Both the position numbers and the translations under genes were made by a program. A stretch of DNA of 64,000 nucleotides. Source: Pseudomonas pisciculturae (lineage in GTDB: Bacteria > Pseudomonadota > Gammaproteobacteria > Pseudomonadales > Pseudomonadaceae). Location: the NCBI RefSeq assembly GCF_015461805.1, contig NZ_JACVZE010000003.1:186001-250000 (forward strand), in the 5' to 3' direction. Under the pieces are notes generated by a model. The model did not search any database. It saw only the letters and a program-made list of their open reading frames with translations, and had not been told where the DNA came from. Below, piece by piece: positions 49,403 through 58,552 of this stretch. Numbering within the stretch: position 1 is the first letter of the stretch; each line of letters opens with the position of its first letter.

Positions 49403-51481
49403 ATGAACACACCAGCCCCCACCCACCTTGCCCTGCTACTGCTCGGCCTGTGCAACACCGCGCTTGCCGATGAGACCCCGTTAATTCTCGACCCCAGCGT
49501 GGTCACCGGCTCACGCAGCGCCAGCCCCACATTCGACCTGCCCTACTCGGTCGACAGCATCAGCCGCGAGCAGATCAGCGATGGTCAACTCGGCATAAAC
49601 GCCTCTGAAGTGCTTTCCCGCGTGCCCGGCCTGGTGGTGCAAAACCGTCAGAACTATGCCCAAGACCTGCAAATTTCTTCCCGTGGCTTCGGCGCTCGCT
49701 CGGCGTTTGGCGTGCGCGGCCTCAAGCTGATCGCCGACGGCATTCCCGCCAGCACGCCTGACGGTCAGGGCCAGGCGGCCACCTTCAACCTCGACACCGC
49801 CGAACGCATCGAAGTACTGCGCGGCCCGGCGGCCACCCTGTACGGCAGCAACGCTGGCGGTGTGATCCAGATGTTTTCCCGCGACGGCGAAGGCCCGCCG
49901 CGCATCGGCGCCGAAACCTTGGTGGGCAGCGATGGCATGAGCAAGAACCATCTGACCGCCGAAGGTGCGGCCGACGGCGCAGGCTTTGTGCTCGATGCTT
50001 CGCGCATGGACACAGACGGCTACCGCGACCACAGCAGCGCCCGCCGCGACCAGACCTTCGCCAAGCTCAACTTCCAGCCGGATGACGACAGCAAGCTGGC
50101 GCTGATCTACAGCAGCCTGGAGCAAAACGGCACGGAGGACCCATTGGGGCAGACGTGGGCGGCATATAAGGCAGACCCGCGTTCAGTGGCTCCAGGGGCG
50201 CTGACGTACAACACGCGTAAAAGCATCGATCACCAGCAATTGGGCACCAATTACGAACGGTATTTTGGTGATGCGACACTGCAGGTGAATGCGTATACGG
50301 GGCGGCGGAGTGTGATTCAGTACCTGTCGATTCCTGGCGGCACTCCGTCGGATAAACGCGGCGGCGTAGTGGCCTTCGACCGCAAATTCTACGGCGGCTC
50401 CGTCCACTGGTTGCAACCGATCACCAGCGCCCCTGGCGATCTAACCTTGATCGCAGGTCTCGACTACGACCGCAGCGAGGACGACCGCCAAGGCTATTCC
50501 AACACCGTCAACGGCGTGCACGGTGTCAAAGGCGCGCTGGGCCGTGATGAAATCGACACGGCCACCAGCCTCGACCCATTCGTGCAAGCCAACTGGCTGC
50601 TCGGCGATTGGACCCTTCAAGCGGGTCTGCGCCACAGCACCATGAAGATGGACGTCGACGACCGCTTCCTCAGCGACGGCGATGACAGCGGCAACAAAAC
50701 CTACCAAAAGAACACGCCGTCGGTCAGCGCAATGTACGCATTCACCCCTGACTTGCACGGTTACGTCAGTGCCGGCAAAGGTTTCGAAACCCCGACCCAA
50801 GCCGAGTCTGCTTACTCCAGCAGCTCAAACAGCTTCAACTTCGCGCTTAAGCCTTCGGTCAGTACGCAATATGAAGTTGGCCTCAAGGTTCGCGTTGGCC
50901 AAGACACGCGCGTCAATGCGGCCGTGTTCCAGATCACCACTGAGGACGAGTTGGTGGTGCAGGGGGCCAGCGGCGGGCGCAGCACCTACCAAAACGCCGG
51001 CCGCACCCTGCGCCGCGGCTTCGAACTGGGCATCGAAAGCCAACTCAGCGAACACTGGAGCACCACCCTCGCCTACACCCGCCTGCAAGCCACCTACGAC
51101 AGTGACTTCACCAACAGCGGCAAGACCATCGACAAAGGCAACTACCTCCCCGGCGTCCCGCAAACCACCCTGTTTGCCGAACTCAACTGGAAGCCCCGCG
51201 ACTGGGTCAGCACAGCGCTGGAAGGCATGTACCGCAGCAAGGTCTATGTCGAAGACACCAACAGCGAGCGCGCCGCACCGGCCTACAGCGTGTTCAACTG
51301 GCGTGCGCGTTTCGAGCAGAAAGTCGAGCACTGGACCTTCCACCAGACCCTGCGCCTGGATAACCTGCTGGACCGCCAGTACGTGGGTTCGGTGATCGTC
51401 GGCGACAGCAACAACCGCTACTACGAAGCCGCCCCAGGCCGCTCGTGGTATGCCGGTGCCGGCGCCGAATACACCTTCTAA
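49403..51481 (+). CDS. TonB-dependent outer membrane receptor (YncD/FecA-like)
   Basis: The 692-residue protein has a signal peptide (to about residue 22, TALA), a plug domain (VPGLVVQNRQNYAQDLQISSRGFGARSAFGVRGLKL, RIEVLRGPAATLYGSNAGGVI) and a 22-strand-type barrel ending with a C-terminal aromatic strand (WYAGAGAEYTF). It imports a siderophore, metal or sugar complex powered by TonB. No N-terminal signalling domain is present and no Fur-box-like sequence is visible upstream, so iron control is not evident. It is followed by a REP pair and an unrecognised lipoprotein. Confidence 0.92.
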   Translation: MNTPAPTHLALLLLGLCNTALADETPLILDPSVVTGSRSASPTFDLPYSVDSISREQISDGQLGINASEVLSRVPGLVVQNRQNYAQDLQISSRGFGARSAFGVRGLKLIADGIPASTPDGQGQAATFNLDTAERIEVLRGPAATLYGSNAGGVIQMFSRDGEGPPRIGAETLVGSDGMSKNHLTAEGAADGAGFVLDASRMDTDGYRDHSSARRDQTFAKLNFQPDDDSKLALIYSSLEQNGTEDPLGQTWAAYKADPRSVAPGALTYNTRKSIDHQQLGTNYERYFGDATLQVNAYTGRRSVIQYLSIPGGTPSDKRGGVVAFDRKFYGGSVHWLQPITSAPGDLTLIAGLDYDRSEDDRQGYSNTVNGVHGVKGALGRDEIDTATSLDPFVQANWLLGDWTLQAGLRHSTMKMDVDDRFLSDGDDSGNKTYQKNTPSVSAMYAFTPDLHGYVSAGKGFETPTQAESAYSSSSNSFNFALKPSVSTQYEVGLKVRVGQDTRVNAAVFQITTEDELVVQGASGGRSTYQNAGRTLRRGFELGIESQLSEHWSTTLAYTRLQATYDSDFTNSGKTIDKGNYLPGVPQTTLFAELNWKPRDWVSTALEGMYRSKVYVEDTNSERAAPAYSVFNWRARFEQKVEHWTFHQTLRLDNLLDRQYVGSVIVGDSNNRYYEAAPGRSWYAGAGAEYTF

Positions 51482-51497
51482 AGCTACTGAAGAACCA

Positions 51498-51589
51498 ATG
51501 TGGGAGCGGGCTTGCCCGCGATAGGGCCGTGTCAGTCGGTGCAAATGCTGCTGACCCACCGCTATCGCAGGCAAGCCAGCTCCCACATT
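51498..51589. repeat. REP doublet (REPIN), hybrid arms
   Basis: The left arm is the GGGAGCGGGCTTGCCCGCG variant and the right arm the complement of GGGAGCTGGCTTGCCTGCG, a mixed pair like that at 1733. It lies between the TonB receptor gene and the lipoprotein gene. Confidence 0.86.
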
Positions 51590-51633
51590 TTGACCCGGTT
51601 GTAATGCCATCCATCTTTCAGCAAGGAACGCTC

Positions 51634-53007
51634 ATGAAACCCCTCGCCGTTATCGTCGCCCTCAGCCTGCTCACCGGATGCAGCCTCAAGCCCGTCAAGA
51701 GCGGCCCCGAATTCGGCGAGTTGCTCAAGCTGCCACCCCTGGCTAATTCGGTCCTGCGCGACGGTGACGTACTGAGCTACCAGGTCCATGTGACGCCAAG
51801 CAAAGGCTCCAACGTGCCGGATATCGCCCAGGTGCGGGCCTCCTGCACCACGCCAGAGGCAAGCCTGTTGTTTCTGGAGTCCCCTGGCAGCCTGGCGCCG
51901 AACGGTCAGCCCGTACGTTTTACCGTGATGCGCACCTTCGCACCGGAAGCGGTTGGCTATCTGAAGCAGAACACTGCGTTCATCGACGCCTGCACCACCA
52001 CGCCACGCCCAGACTGGCGGGTTGTCAGCGGCGCAGCCACCGAGCGCCAGCTGCTGATCGACCGCACCAGCCTCAAGACCGTGGGCGACAGCGTGCAGGT
52101 GTGGGGCGCCGTGGATGAGCCGTTCATCCTCACCAACAAGCTCAAGAAGATGCCCTACGCCCAGACGCGCATGCATTGGCAGCTCAATTGCAGCCGCCAG
52201 ACCTACCGCACCCTGGCCACGTTCGGCCTGAACGAAAACAACATCGTGACCTTCGGCAACATCGAAACCTCGCCTCAGGACCAGCCGTTCAGCAACGCTG
52301 AGACCGACGCCCAAACCCTGCTCAAGGCCGCCTGCTCGCCGACAGTCGCACAACTGCCTACCGCCACGGCGCGCACCAAGTCCGAATACGTACTGACCCC
52401 CGCTGCGCTCTCGGCAGACATTGAACAGGCGATCAACGCACTGGGCATGCCAGCCCCCAGCAAGACACTGCGCCATCTGACGCAGAAGCGCGACATGGGC
52501 TACAGCCCCATGAAAATAGACCTCTATCTCGAACCCAAGGCACAAAGCGGCCAACTCAGCATCCGCAACGTCAGCGAGTATTCGACCTACACCACCACCA
52601 CCTGGCGCGGCCTGTTCAACCTGACATTCCAGAGCCAATACAAAATGGACGGGATCAATGCCTCGGCCGCCAGCCACCTGCAGCAACTGAGCTTTATTGG
52701 CGACTGGCAGCAGATGCCGGTGGGCGCCACCCTGGGCTACAGCACCGTAGAAATGAGCCGCACCACCACCCAGGACGATCGCGAGTTGATCCGCAACGCC
52801 CGGTGCGTGGTGAAACGCGAGCTGCCCGCCAGCAAAATCAACGGCGACCTGAGCGGCACGGCCAAGGAGCTAAACTGCAGCGTCACCGGCGAAAAATACA
52901 GGGCCACCAGCACCGCGTTTTACTTGCAGGACTACGGTTACTTCTTCACCAGCCAAAGCGACAGCAACGGCACCAAGATGCGCAACACGCTGATCAAGGC
53001 ACAATAA
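51634..53007 (+). CDS. Uncharacterised lipoprotein
   Basis: The ATG at 51634 follows AAGGAACG and gives 457 residues. A short signal with lipobox LTGC (Cys16) is clear; the frame upstream through the REP pair was rejected. The mature part has paired cysteines (CTT, ACTT, NCSRQ, AACS, ARCV, NCSV) that suggest disulfides and no membrane segment. I do not recognise a family. It lies between the TonB-dependent receptor and the sugar ABC genes; only 6 bases separate its stop from the convergent permease stop, with no terminator between. Confidence 0.7.
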   Translation: MKPLAVIVALSLLTGCSLKPVKSGPEFGELLKLPPLANSVLRDGDVLSYQVHVTPSKGSNVPDIAQVRASCTTPEASLLFLESPGSLAPNGQPVRFTVMRTFAPEAVGYLKQNTAFIDACTTTPRPDWRVVSGAATERQLLIDRTSLKTVGDSVQVWGAVDEPFILTNKLKKMPYAQTRMHWQLNCSRQTYRTLATFGLNENNIVTFGNIETSPQDQPFSNAETDAQTLLKAACSPTVAQLPTATARTKSEYVLTPAALSADIEQAINALGMPAPSKTLRHLTQKRDMGYSPMKIDLYLEPKAQSGQLSIRNVSEYSTYTTTTWRGLFNLTFQSQYKMDGINASAASHLQQLSFIGDWQQMPVGATLGYSTVEMSRTTTQDDRELIRNARCVVKRELPASKINGDLSGTAKELNCSVTGEKYRATSTAFYLQDYGYFFTSQSDSNGTKMRNTLIKAQ

Positions 53008-53013
53008 CCCGGA

Positions 53014-53940
53014 TCAGTGCCGCTCCAACACGCGCCGACTGGCAAAGCTGAAGGCCAACACCGCAAAAATCAGCACGCCGGTCGCCACCTGCTGCCAGTA
53101 GAAGTTCCAGCCGATCAGCAGCAGGCCGTTGGCGATCACGTTGATAAACAGCACGCCCAACAGGGTGCCGGGAATGTTCGCCCGGCCCTGTCGGCTCAAG
53201 GTGGTGCCGATAAACACTGCGCCAATCGCATTCAGCAAAAAGGCGTTGCCAGACAACGGCACATACGCGCTGACTGTCGAGCTGAGCAACACCCCCGCCA
53301 CCCCACACGCCAACGCGGTCGCCAGCGCCACCACGGTGACGACGCGCCGCACCGACAGCCCAGAGTAATACGCCAGCAACGGCTGGGTGCCCTGGGCCAG
53401 CAACTCGCGGCCCAGGCGCCCGCGCGCAAGGGCCAGGCCGTAAAACAGCGCCAACCCCAAGACCACCAACAATGGCGTCAGCCCGGTCAGTTCAGGCTTC
53501 AAGCCTTGGGCGATATAGATCGGTTGGCCGCCATCCGAGAGTAATTGCTGCGCGCTGGTACCGATAAACAGTGTGCCAAGGGTCGCCAGGAACGGGCTGA
53601 TCCGCAGCCCGGCAATCAGCCCCGCATTCACCACCCCCACCAGCAGCGCCGCAACCAGCGCACCCGTGGCCGCGAACGCCCAGCCGTGCCCGCCATTGAG
53701 CAGCACCACGAAACTGAAGCTGGCAAAATCCAGCGCCGTGCCCACCGACAGGTCGATGCCACCGGCCGCCACCGCGTAGGTCATGCCGATGGCGACAATC
53801 GCCAGCAATACGAAGTTGTTCAGCACCAGGCTTTTCAGGTTGCCGCTGCTCAGAAAACCCGGTGCCTGTAGGGCAAACACCACAACGATCAGCACGAACA
53901 CCAACGGCAAGGTCAGCGGCAACAACGCACGCGGGTTCAT
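53014..53940 (-). CDS. Sugar ABC transporter permease (CUT2 type, second subunit)
   Basis: The ATG at 53940 gives 308 residues with about nine membrane helices and the CUT2 permease pattern (GMTYAVAAGGIDLSVGTALDF; PFLATLGTLFIGTSAQQLLSDGGQPIY). It shares a 4-base ATGA overlap with the upstream permease, so the transporter has two different permease subunits, as in YtfT/YjfF-type systems. The substrate is unknown. Confidence 0.9.
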   Translation of the reverse strand: MNPRALLPLTLPLVFVLIVVVFALQAPGFLSSGNLKSLVLNNFVLLAIVAIGMTYAVAAGGIDLSVGTALDFASFSFVVLLNGGHGWAFAATGALVAALLVGVVNAGLIAGLRISPFLATLGTLFIGTSAQQLLSDGGQPIYIAQGLKPELTGLTPLLVVLGLALFYGLALARGRLGRELLAQGTQPLLAYYSGLSVRRVVTVVALATALACGVAGVLLSSTVSAYVPLSGNAFLLNAIGAVFIGTTLSRQGRANIPGTLLGVLFINVIANGLLLIGWNFYWQQVATGVLIFAVLAFSFASRRVLERH

Positions 53941-54887
53941 GAGCGGGCTCCACGATTCAATGCGCTGGACGCAGCCACCACAGACAAGATCAACACCCCC
54001 TGCACACCATTGACCCAGAAGCTCGATACGTTGAGCAGTTGAAACCCATTGATCAAAAAACCGATCAGCAATGCGGCCAACAAGGTGCCCGGAATGCTCG
54101 CCACCAGCCTTCGGGAAAACACCACGCCAAGAAACGCAATCGCCACCACCGACAACAGCATGTCGCCAGACCCGGTCGTGCTGCCACTGAAAAACGCCGC
54201 CGAACACAGCGCCGCCACCGCCGCGCACAGGCCCGACAGCGCATAGCTCGACAGCACGTAGCCCGGCACACGGATGCCTGCGGCTTCGGCGGCCTGAGGG
54301 TACTCGCCCACCGCATGCAGGCGCAGCCCGTAGGCCGAATGCTGGATCAATAACGTCAGTAACCCGGCCGTCAGCAGCAACACCCAGGCCAGGGCCGGCA
54401 CTCCCAGCCAAGTGCCGCCGCTGAGCAGATCCAGCAACGGCGAATCGGTGGACACCACGGTATTTTCCGTGAGCACCAACTCCAGCCCGGCCAACACATT
54501 CATGCTCGCCAGCGTCGCCAACAACGGCGGCAAGCGCAGCAGCACCACCGCCAGGCCATTGAGCATGCCCACAGCCAACCCGCAACCCAAGGTAAGAAGC
54601 AGGCTCAGCCACAAGTCCAGGCCCGCATTGTTCAGGCGACTGAACACCGCCGCACACAAACCCAGGTTGGCCGCCAGCGACAGGTCGAGCCCGCCGGCCA
54701 CCACGTTCGAACCGCCGCCGATAATCACGCACGTCAGCCCAAAGGCCAGCACGCCGAGGATCGCCGATTGGCTGAACACATTGGCCACGTTACCCACCGA
54801 CAAGAAGTTCGGCGCAGCCACGGCAAACCCCACCAGGATCGCCACAAACACACCCATCGAACCCCGACGCACTATCGCCTCAAGCAT
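53937..54887 (-). CDS. Sugar ABC transporter permease (CUT2 type, first subunit)
   Basis: This 316-residue membrane protein has about nine helices and the CUT2 motifs LTCVIIGGGSNVVAGGLDLSLAANLGLCAA and the EAA-like region AAGIRVPGYVLSSYALSGLCA. It overlaps the ATPase gene end by 8 bases and the second permease by 4, so the four transporter genes form one operon. Confidence 0.9.
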   Translation of the reverse strand: MLEAIVRRGSMGVFVAILVGFAVAAPNFLSVGNVANVFSQSAILGVLAFGLTCVIIGGGSNVVAGGLDLSLAANLGLCAAVFSRLNNAGLDLWLSLLLTLGCGLAVGMLNGLAVVLLRLPPLLATLASMNVLAGLELVLTENTVVSTDSPLLDLLSGGTWLGVPALAWVLLLTAGLLTLLIQHSAYGLRLHAVGEYPQAAEAAGIRVPGYVLSSYALSGLCAAVAALCSAAFFSGSTTGSGDMLLSVVAIAFLGVVFSRRLVASIPGTLLAALLIGFLINGFQLLNVSSFWVNGVQGVLILSVVAASSALNRGARS

Positions 54888-56403
54888 GTTCGACCTCCCG
54901 CACGGGCGCAGTCACGGCCGTTACGGCTCCGGTGGCGCAGGCCAGCAACTGATCGCTGTCGGCCTCCCCAGCACGGAACTCACCGGCAATCTCACCGCGA
55001 TGCAGCACTACAATCCGATCACTGATCCCCAGCAATTCCGGCAAATCCGAAGACAACACCAATACCGCCGCACCTTCCTCTACCAACCGCCCGATCAGGC
55101 GATAAATTTCTACCTTGGCGCCCACGTCCACGCCCACGCAGGGCTCGTCCAACAGGTACACCGCCGAGCGGCGACTCAGCCATTTGCCCAACGCGACTTT
55201 CTGTTGATTGCCACCGCTTAACTGGCTGACCGCGGCCTGCGGGCCCGGCGCCTTGATCGCCAGCTCATCGATCAACCGCAGACTTTCGGCCTGCTCCCGG
55301 CGACGACTCAGCAAGCCCCAGCGAGTAAACCGGCCAAGCCCCGCCAGCGTCAGGTTTTCCAGTACGGACAACACTGGCGCGATGCCCTGGCTGCGTCGCT
55401 CTTCCGGCACCAACGCAATACCCTCAGCAATCGCCTGCCCCGGTGAGCGCAGGCGCAGCAAACGCCCGTCCAGATGAATGCTGCCCGTATCGGCGCGCTC
55501 CACGCCAAACAGGGTTTTGAACAATTCCTTGGCGCCCGACCCGACGAGCCCCGTCAGCCCGACGATCTCACCGCGTCGTACCTCAAGGTCGATCTGCCGA
55601 TAACGCCGCGCCAGGCTCAACCCACGTACCTGCAACAGCGGCTCGCCCAATTCGACTTTCGCCTTGGGGTACATCTCCTGCACTTCGCGGTTGACCATCA
55701 GTCGCGCAATCTCGGCACTGGACGTATGCCGAGGCTCCACCACCGCTACATCACGGCCGTTGCGCAGCACCGTGACCTCATCGCACAGGCTGTCGATTTC
55801 CTGCAGGTAATGGGAGATGTACAGGATGGACAGCCCCTGATCGCGCAACCGTTTGACGATGCGTAATAACTGGTCCACCTCGCGTTTGACCAGTGCCACG
55901 CTGGGCTCGTCAAAGACCAGGATCTTTGGCTGGCGAATCAATGCCCGGGTGATTTGCAGCACCTGGCGCTCGGCACTGTTCAGCTCGCCCACCAGCGCAC
56001 CGGCCGGCAGTTGCAGGTCAAAGTACTGCGCCAGCAAACGGTCTGCTTCGCGCTGCTGCCGACGCCGATCCACAAACGGCCCACGGCGCAACTCATGCCC
56101 AAAAAACAGCGCCTCGCCCACGGTAAAACTGGCGGGCAACAGCCGCTCCTGATGGATGAACTGCACACCCAAACGATCGACCTGACGCGGCGACAACGCC
56201 GCATACGCCTGGCCGTCGATACTCACCTGCCCCGCGTCGGCCTTGTAGATGCCGGCCAGCACCTTGATCAAGGTCGACTTGCCCGCACCGTTCTCGCCCA
56301 CCAGGCCATGAATGGTGCCGCGCCCGACCTTGAGGCTCGCGCCATCCAGCGCCAAGGTGGCGCCAAACCGCTTATGCAGGTTTTGCAGGTGAAGCGCTGT
56401 CAT
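54880..56403 (-). CDS. Sugar ABC transporter ATPase (CUT2 type, RbsA-like)
   Basis: The 507-residue protein contains two fused nucleotide-binding domains. The first has Walker A GENGAGKST, the signature LNSAERQVLQI and the Walker B LVFDEPSVALV; the second has a degenerate Walker A (GLVGSGAKE), the signature QLSGGNQQKVALGKWL and VYLLDEPCVGVDVGAK. This is the standard double-ATPase of carbohydrate uptake systems. Its ATG overlaps the stop of the binding-protein gene by one base. Confidence 0.93.
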   Translation of the reverse strand: MTALHLQNLHKRFGATLALDGASLKVGRGTIHGLVGENGAGKSTLIKVLAGIYKADAGQVSIDGQAYAALSPRQVDRLGVQFIHQERLLPASFTVGEALFFGHELRRGPFVDRRRQQREADRLLAQYFDLQLPAGALVGELNSAERQVLQITRALIRQPKILVFDEPSVALVKREVDQLLRIVKRLRDQGLSILYISHYLQEIDSLCDEVTVLRNGRDVAVVEPRHTSSAEIARLMVNREVQEMYPKAKVELGEPLLQVRGLSLARRYRQIDLEVRRGEIVGLTGLVGSGAKELFKTLFGVERADTGSIHLDGRLLRLRSPGQAIAEGIALVPEERRSQGIAPVLSVLENLTLAGLGRFTRWGLLSRRREQAESLRLIDELAIKAPGPQAAVSQLSGGNQQKVALGKWLSRRSAVYLLDEPCVGVDVGAKVEIYRLIGRLVEEGAAVLVLSSDLPELLGISDRIVVLHRGEIAGEFRAGEADSDQLLACATGAVTAVTAPVREVEHA

Positions 56404-57383
56404 CAGTCACCCCGCAGTTGCTGGACCTGCGCCAGGTTGCCGGCGGTGGTCAGCAGCGTCGGCACATGGGTCTCCTTCGGCAGGTCGCGCTGGCCGGCCA
56501 GGTAGCGCGCCACGTTTTGCACAGCGGTCTTGCCGATCAGCGCCGGTTGCTGCGCCACCACGGCGCCCACCGGCGAGTTCGCCTGGCCGAGCAGCGCCAG
56601 TACTTCGGGGGTGCCGTCGACGCCGTAGGTCTTGATCTCGATACGCTTGGCATCGATCAACGCCTTGCTCGCACCGAGCTGCGGAATATCCCACGCCGAC
56701 CAGATCGCCGAGACGCTGCCCGCTGGGTATTTATTGAGCAGCGCCGACACCTGGGAATAGGCGTCCTGCACGGTGTTGGGGATCACGTCACGCAGCTCCG
56801 GCTGGATGATTTCCAACTGCGGGTAATCCTTGAGCGCCAGCTTCAACTGGTCATAACGGATCGCGCACACCGGCACCCCGTAGAAGCCGTTGAACACCAG
56901 GATCTTGCCCTTGCCGCCAGCGTCCTTGATCAACTGGTCGGCCAGTGCCTTGCCGGTGGCAACGTTGTCGGAGGTGGTGTTGTTGAGGCTGTATTGCGAC
57001 GGCGCATCAATGGTGAACAGCGGGATGCCGGCCTTGCTGATGCGATTGAGCCAGGGGTCGATGACGCTGAGGGTGCCCAGGGTCTGGATCACCGCATCGG
57101 GCTTCTGGGTGACCACGGTTTGCAACTGGGTCACCAGGTTCTTGTCATTGCGCCCCGCATCCAGGGTGATGGGCGTGCCGCCCAGGCGCTTGATCTCATC
57201 GACCTGCGCCTGGAATGCCTTGATATCGAAATAGTGACTGGTGCCGGTCATGCTCACCGCAATGCGCTTGCCAGCGAGCGACGGTACGGCGTCGTCGCCG
57301 CCTGCGGCGTGGGCAGCACAGCTCAGCAGCATCGCGGCGCCGAGGCAGATCAAACGGGAAAGCGTGGAAAGGCTGGAAGGCAT
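56403..57383 (-). CDS. Periplasmic sugar-binding protein (CUT2 type)
   Basis: The ATG at 57383 follows GCGGAGCC and gives 326 residues with a Sec signal ending AHA. The mature protein is a type I periplasmic binding fold with GKRIAVSMTGTSHYFD, KAFQAQVDEIKRLGGTP, PDAVIQTLGT and WSAWDIPQLGASKALI. It is the first gene of the four-gene transporter and sets the substrate, which cannot be read from sequence; the two-permease layout suggests a furanose or polyol rather than ribose. Confidence 0.9.
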   Translation of the reverse strand: MPSSLSTLSRLICLGAAMLLSCAAHAAGGDDAVPSLAGKRIAVSMTGTSHYFDIKAFQAQVDEIKRLGGTPITLDAGRNDKNLVTQLQTVVTQKPDAVIQTLGTLSVIDPWLNRISKAGIPLFTIDAPSQYSLNNTTSDNVATGKALADQLIKDAGGKGKILVFNGFYGVPVCAIRYDQLKLALKDYPQLEIIQPELRDVIPNTVQDAYSQVSALLNKYPAGSVSAIWSAWDIPQLGASKALIDAKRIEIKTYGVDGTPEVLALLGQANSPVGAVVAQQPALIGKTAVQNVARYLAGQRDLPKETHVPTLLTTAGNLAQVQQLRGD

Positions 57384-57527
57384 ACAGGGCTCCGCTGCAA
57401 GACCGGTGAAAGGGTTCACCGGATGGCATTGCAGAGCGCGTGCCAGGATTTTTATCTATATAAATCAACGGAATAAAAACATGAAGTGCAAATAGGCTGC
57501 ACCTATCGACCACCAACTGCCCGATTG

Positions 57528-57549
57528 CTGTTGCTCAGGCAACAGTTTT
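57528..57549 (+). terminator. Small hairpin with T-run
   Basis: A 7-bp stem (CTGTTGC / GCAACAG) with a 4-base loop is followed by TTTT on the plus strand. No plus-strand gene precedes it, so it is either a weak transcript end or a chance structure in the gap before the DUF3800 gene. Confidence 0.3.
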
Positions 57550-57592
57550 GAGTGCCACACCCTACGGCGTGTCGACGGCCCGGGCTTTCGCG

Positions 57593-57621
57593 TTGACACT
57601 CAAAAATCGCAAGCATAGAAT
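57593..57621 (+). promoter_or_regulatory. Strong sigma70-type promoter facing the DUF3800 3' end
   Basis: TTGACA (57593-57598), a 17-base spacer and TAGAAT (57616-57621) form a near-perfect housekeeping promoter on the plus strand, opposite to the genes on both sides. The expected start is near 57628. Nothing annotated lies directly downstream on the plus strand except the hairpin at 57660. Confidence 0.7.
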
Positions 57622-57627
57622 CAGCCG

Positions 57628-57687
57628 CAAATGGACTGGGGGATCCCGGTCGGCGTTATAGCCTCGGTGAGTATCATCGGGGCTTTT
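57628..57687 (+). ncRNA. Candidate small RNA or short mRNA (promoter-hairpin unit)
   Basis: A transcript from the promoter at 57593 would begin near 57628 and meet the hairpin AGCCTCGGTGA / TCATCGGGGCT (57660-57684, eleven pairs including two G-U) followed by TTTT and a T-rich stretch, an intrinsic terminator-like end giving about 60 nt. The hairpin spans the DUF3800 stop codon (57674-57676) on the other strand, so the RNA would be antisense to that mRNA end. An ATG at 57631 opens a 49-codon frame (to 57780) with a hydrophobic N-terminal stretch (WGIPVGVIASVSIIGAF), an alternative reading as a small membrane peptide. Neither is proven. Confidence 0.4.
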
Positions 57688-58552
57688 CGCTTTCTGCAGC
57701 AGGGTAAATTTTTAGCCCCCAGTTCTCATAACCTTCCCCGACCTTGCTTCGCCCTCCACTGCAATAGAATTTGCGTTTGAGGACGTCAAAGGCACGATTT
57801 TCCTGACCCGACCTTAGAACACTCATGCCGATGGGGCGTGCAACAAGATCCGCCAGTTGCAAGCCCGTAGAGTTGACCTGTTTAGTCGCGAACACGATGT
57901 CAAACGGCAGGCGAATACCTGGACGATTGGCCCCATCGCACATCCGCCGAAACTCCAACTCAAGTTCGTTATCCTCTCTACGTCCTCGGCGTTCGAAAAT
58001 CACATGAGTTAACGCACGCTGCTGATTTTTCTCTTGAAGAAACTCATAAAGCGTTTCAAGACAGAAGCCTAGAGCCAGATGGTAAGGGTTATGTATCGGG
58101 CCTTGTTGCTCTCGAAGCGTAGCTTTATCGATAACGCAACTGATCAAGACGAAGTTGCTCGACTCGATGATGCTCGTCAGCTCCTCAAGGAAGGCATGCT
58201 TGTGCTGGCGAGAAGCGAACATGCTTGAGAACGCACCCTTTTCCTTGCGGATTTCCAGTTCATGCAAGCCAACAAGATCATGGCCCATATGATTGAACTT
58301 AAATTTTTGAAGGGCGGGAATGACTGTTTCGCAATAATGGCGTTTATGAAAAATACAGAACGCCAAAACAAACATGGGGTAGTTGGCATCGAGTGTCTGC
58401 ATCCCGTGATCGCCACTTTCATCCACATAGACAATGAAGTCACTGAACTCCCCCTTCGGCGGTTGCGCTGCCACAACCTCTGCGATGCGTTCAGCCTCAC
58501 TTTCACTTTGAAAGAGCTGGAACTGCGGGGAAATTAGTTTTTCATTTGCCAT
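57674..58552 (-). CDS. DUF3800 domain-containing protein
   Basis: The 292-residue protein has the DUF3800 signature YVDESGD (D44, E45, D48), an acidic FERRGRREDNELELEF segment near 187-202 and the closing LQLADLVARPI motif (D235). These acidic residues match an RNase H-like nuclease fold, so a nuclease role is plausible but unproven. Codon use and composition are more AT-rich than the neighbours, which suggests transfer. It lies alone between the sugar ABC operon and the core kinases, 68 bases after the stop of the first kinase. Confidence 0.85.
   Translation of the reverse strand: MANEKLISPQFQLFQSESEAERIAEVVAAQPPKGEFSDFIVYVDESGDHGMQTLDANYPMFVLAFCIFHKRHYCETVIPALQKFKFNHMGHDLVGLHELEIRKEKGAFSSMFASRQHKHAFLEELTSIIESSNFVLISCVIDKATLREQQGPIHNPYHLALGFCLETLYEFLQEKNQQRALTHVIFERRGRREDNELELEFRRMCDGANRPGIRLPFDIVFATKQVNSTGLQLADLVARPIGMSVLRSGQENRAFDVLKRKFYCSGGRSKVGEGYENWGLKIYPAAESEKPR

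Noticed and set aside
51445..51633. N-terminal extension of the 457-residue lipoprotein
   Set aside because: It reads through the REP pair and would bury the lipobox signal; the ATG at 51634 directly precedes a good lipoprotein signal.
53941..54732. Extension of the second permease frame
   Set aside because: This part overlaps the first permease in another frame and is low-complexity; the ATG at 53940 with an ATGA overlap is the natural start.
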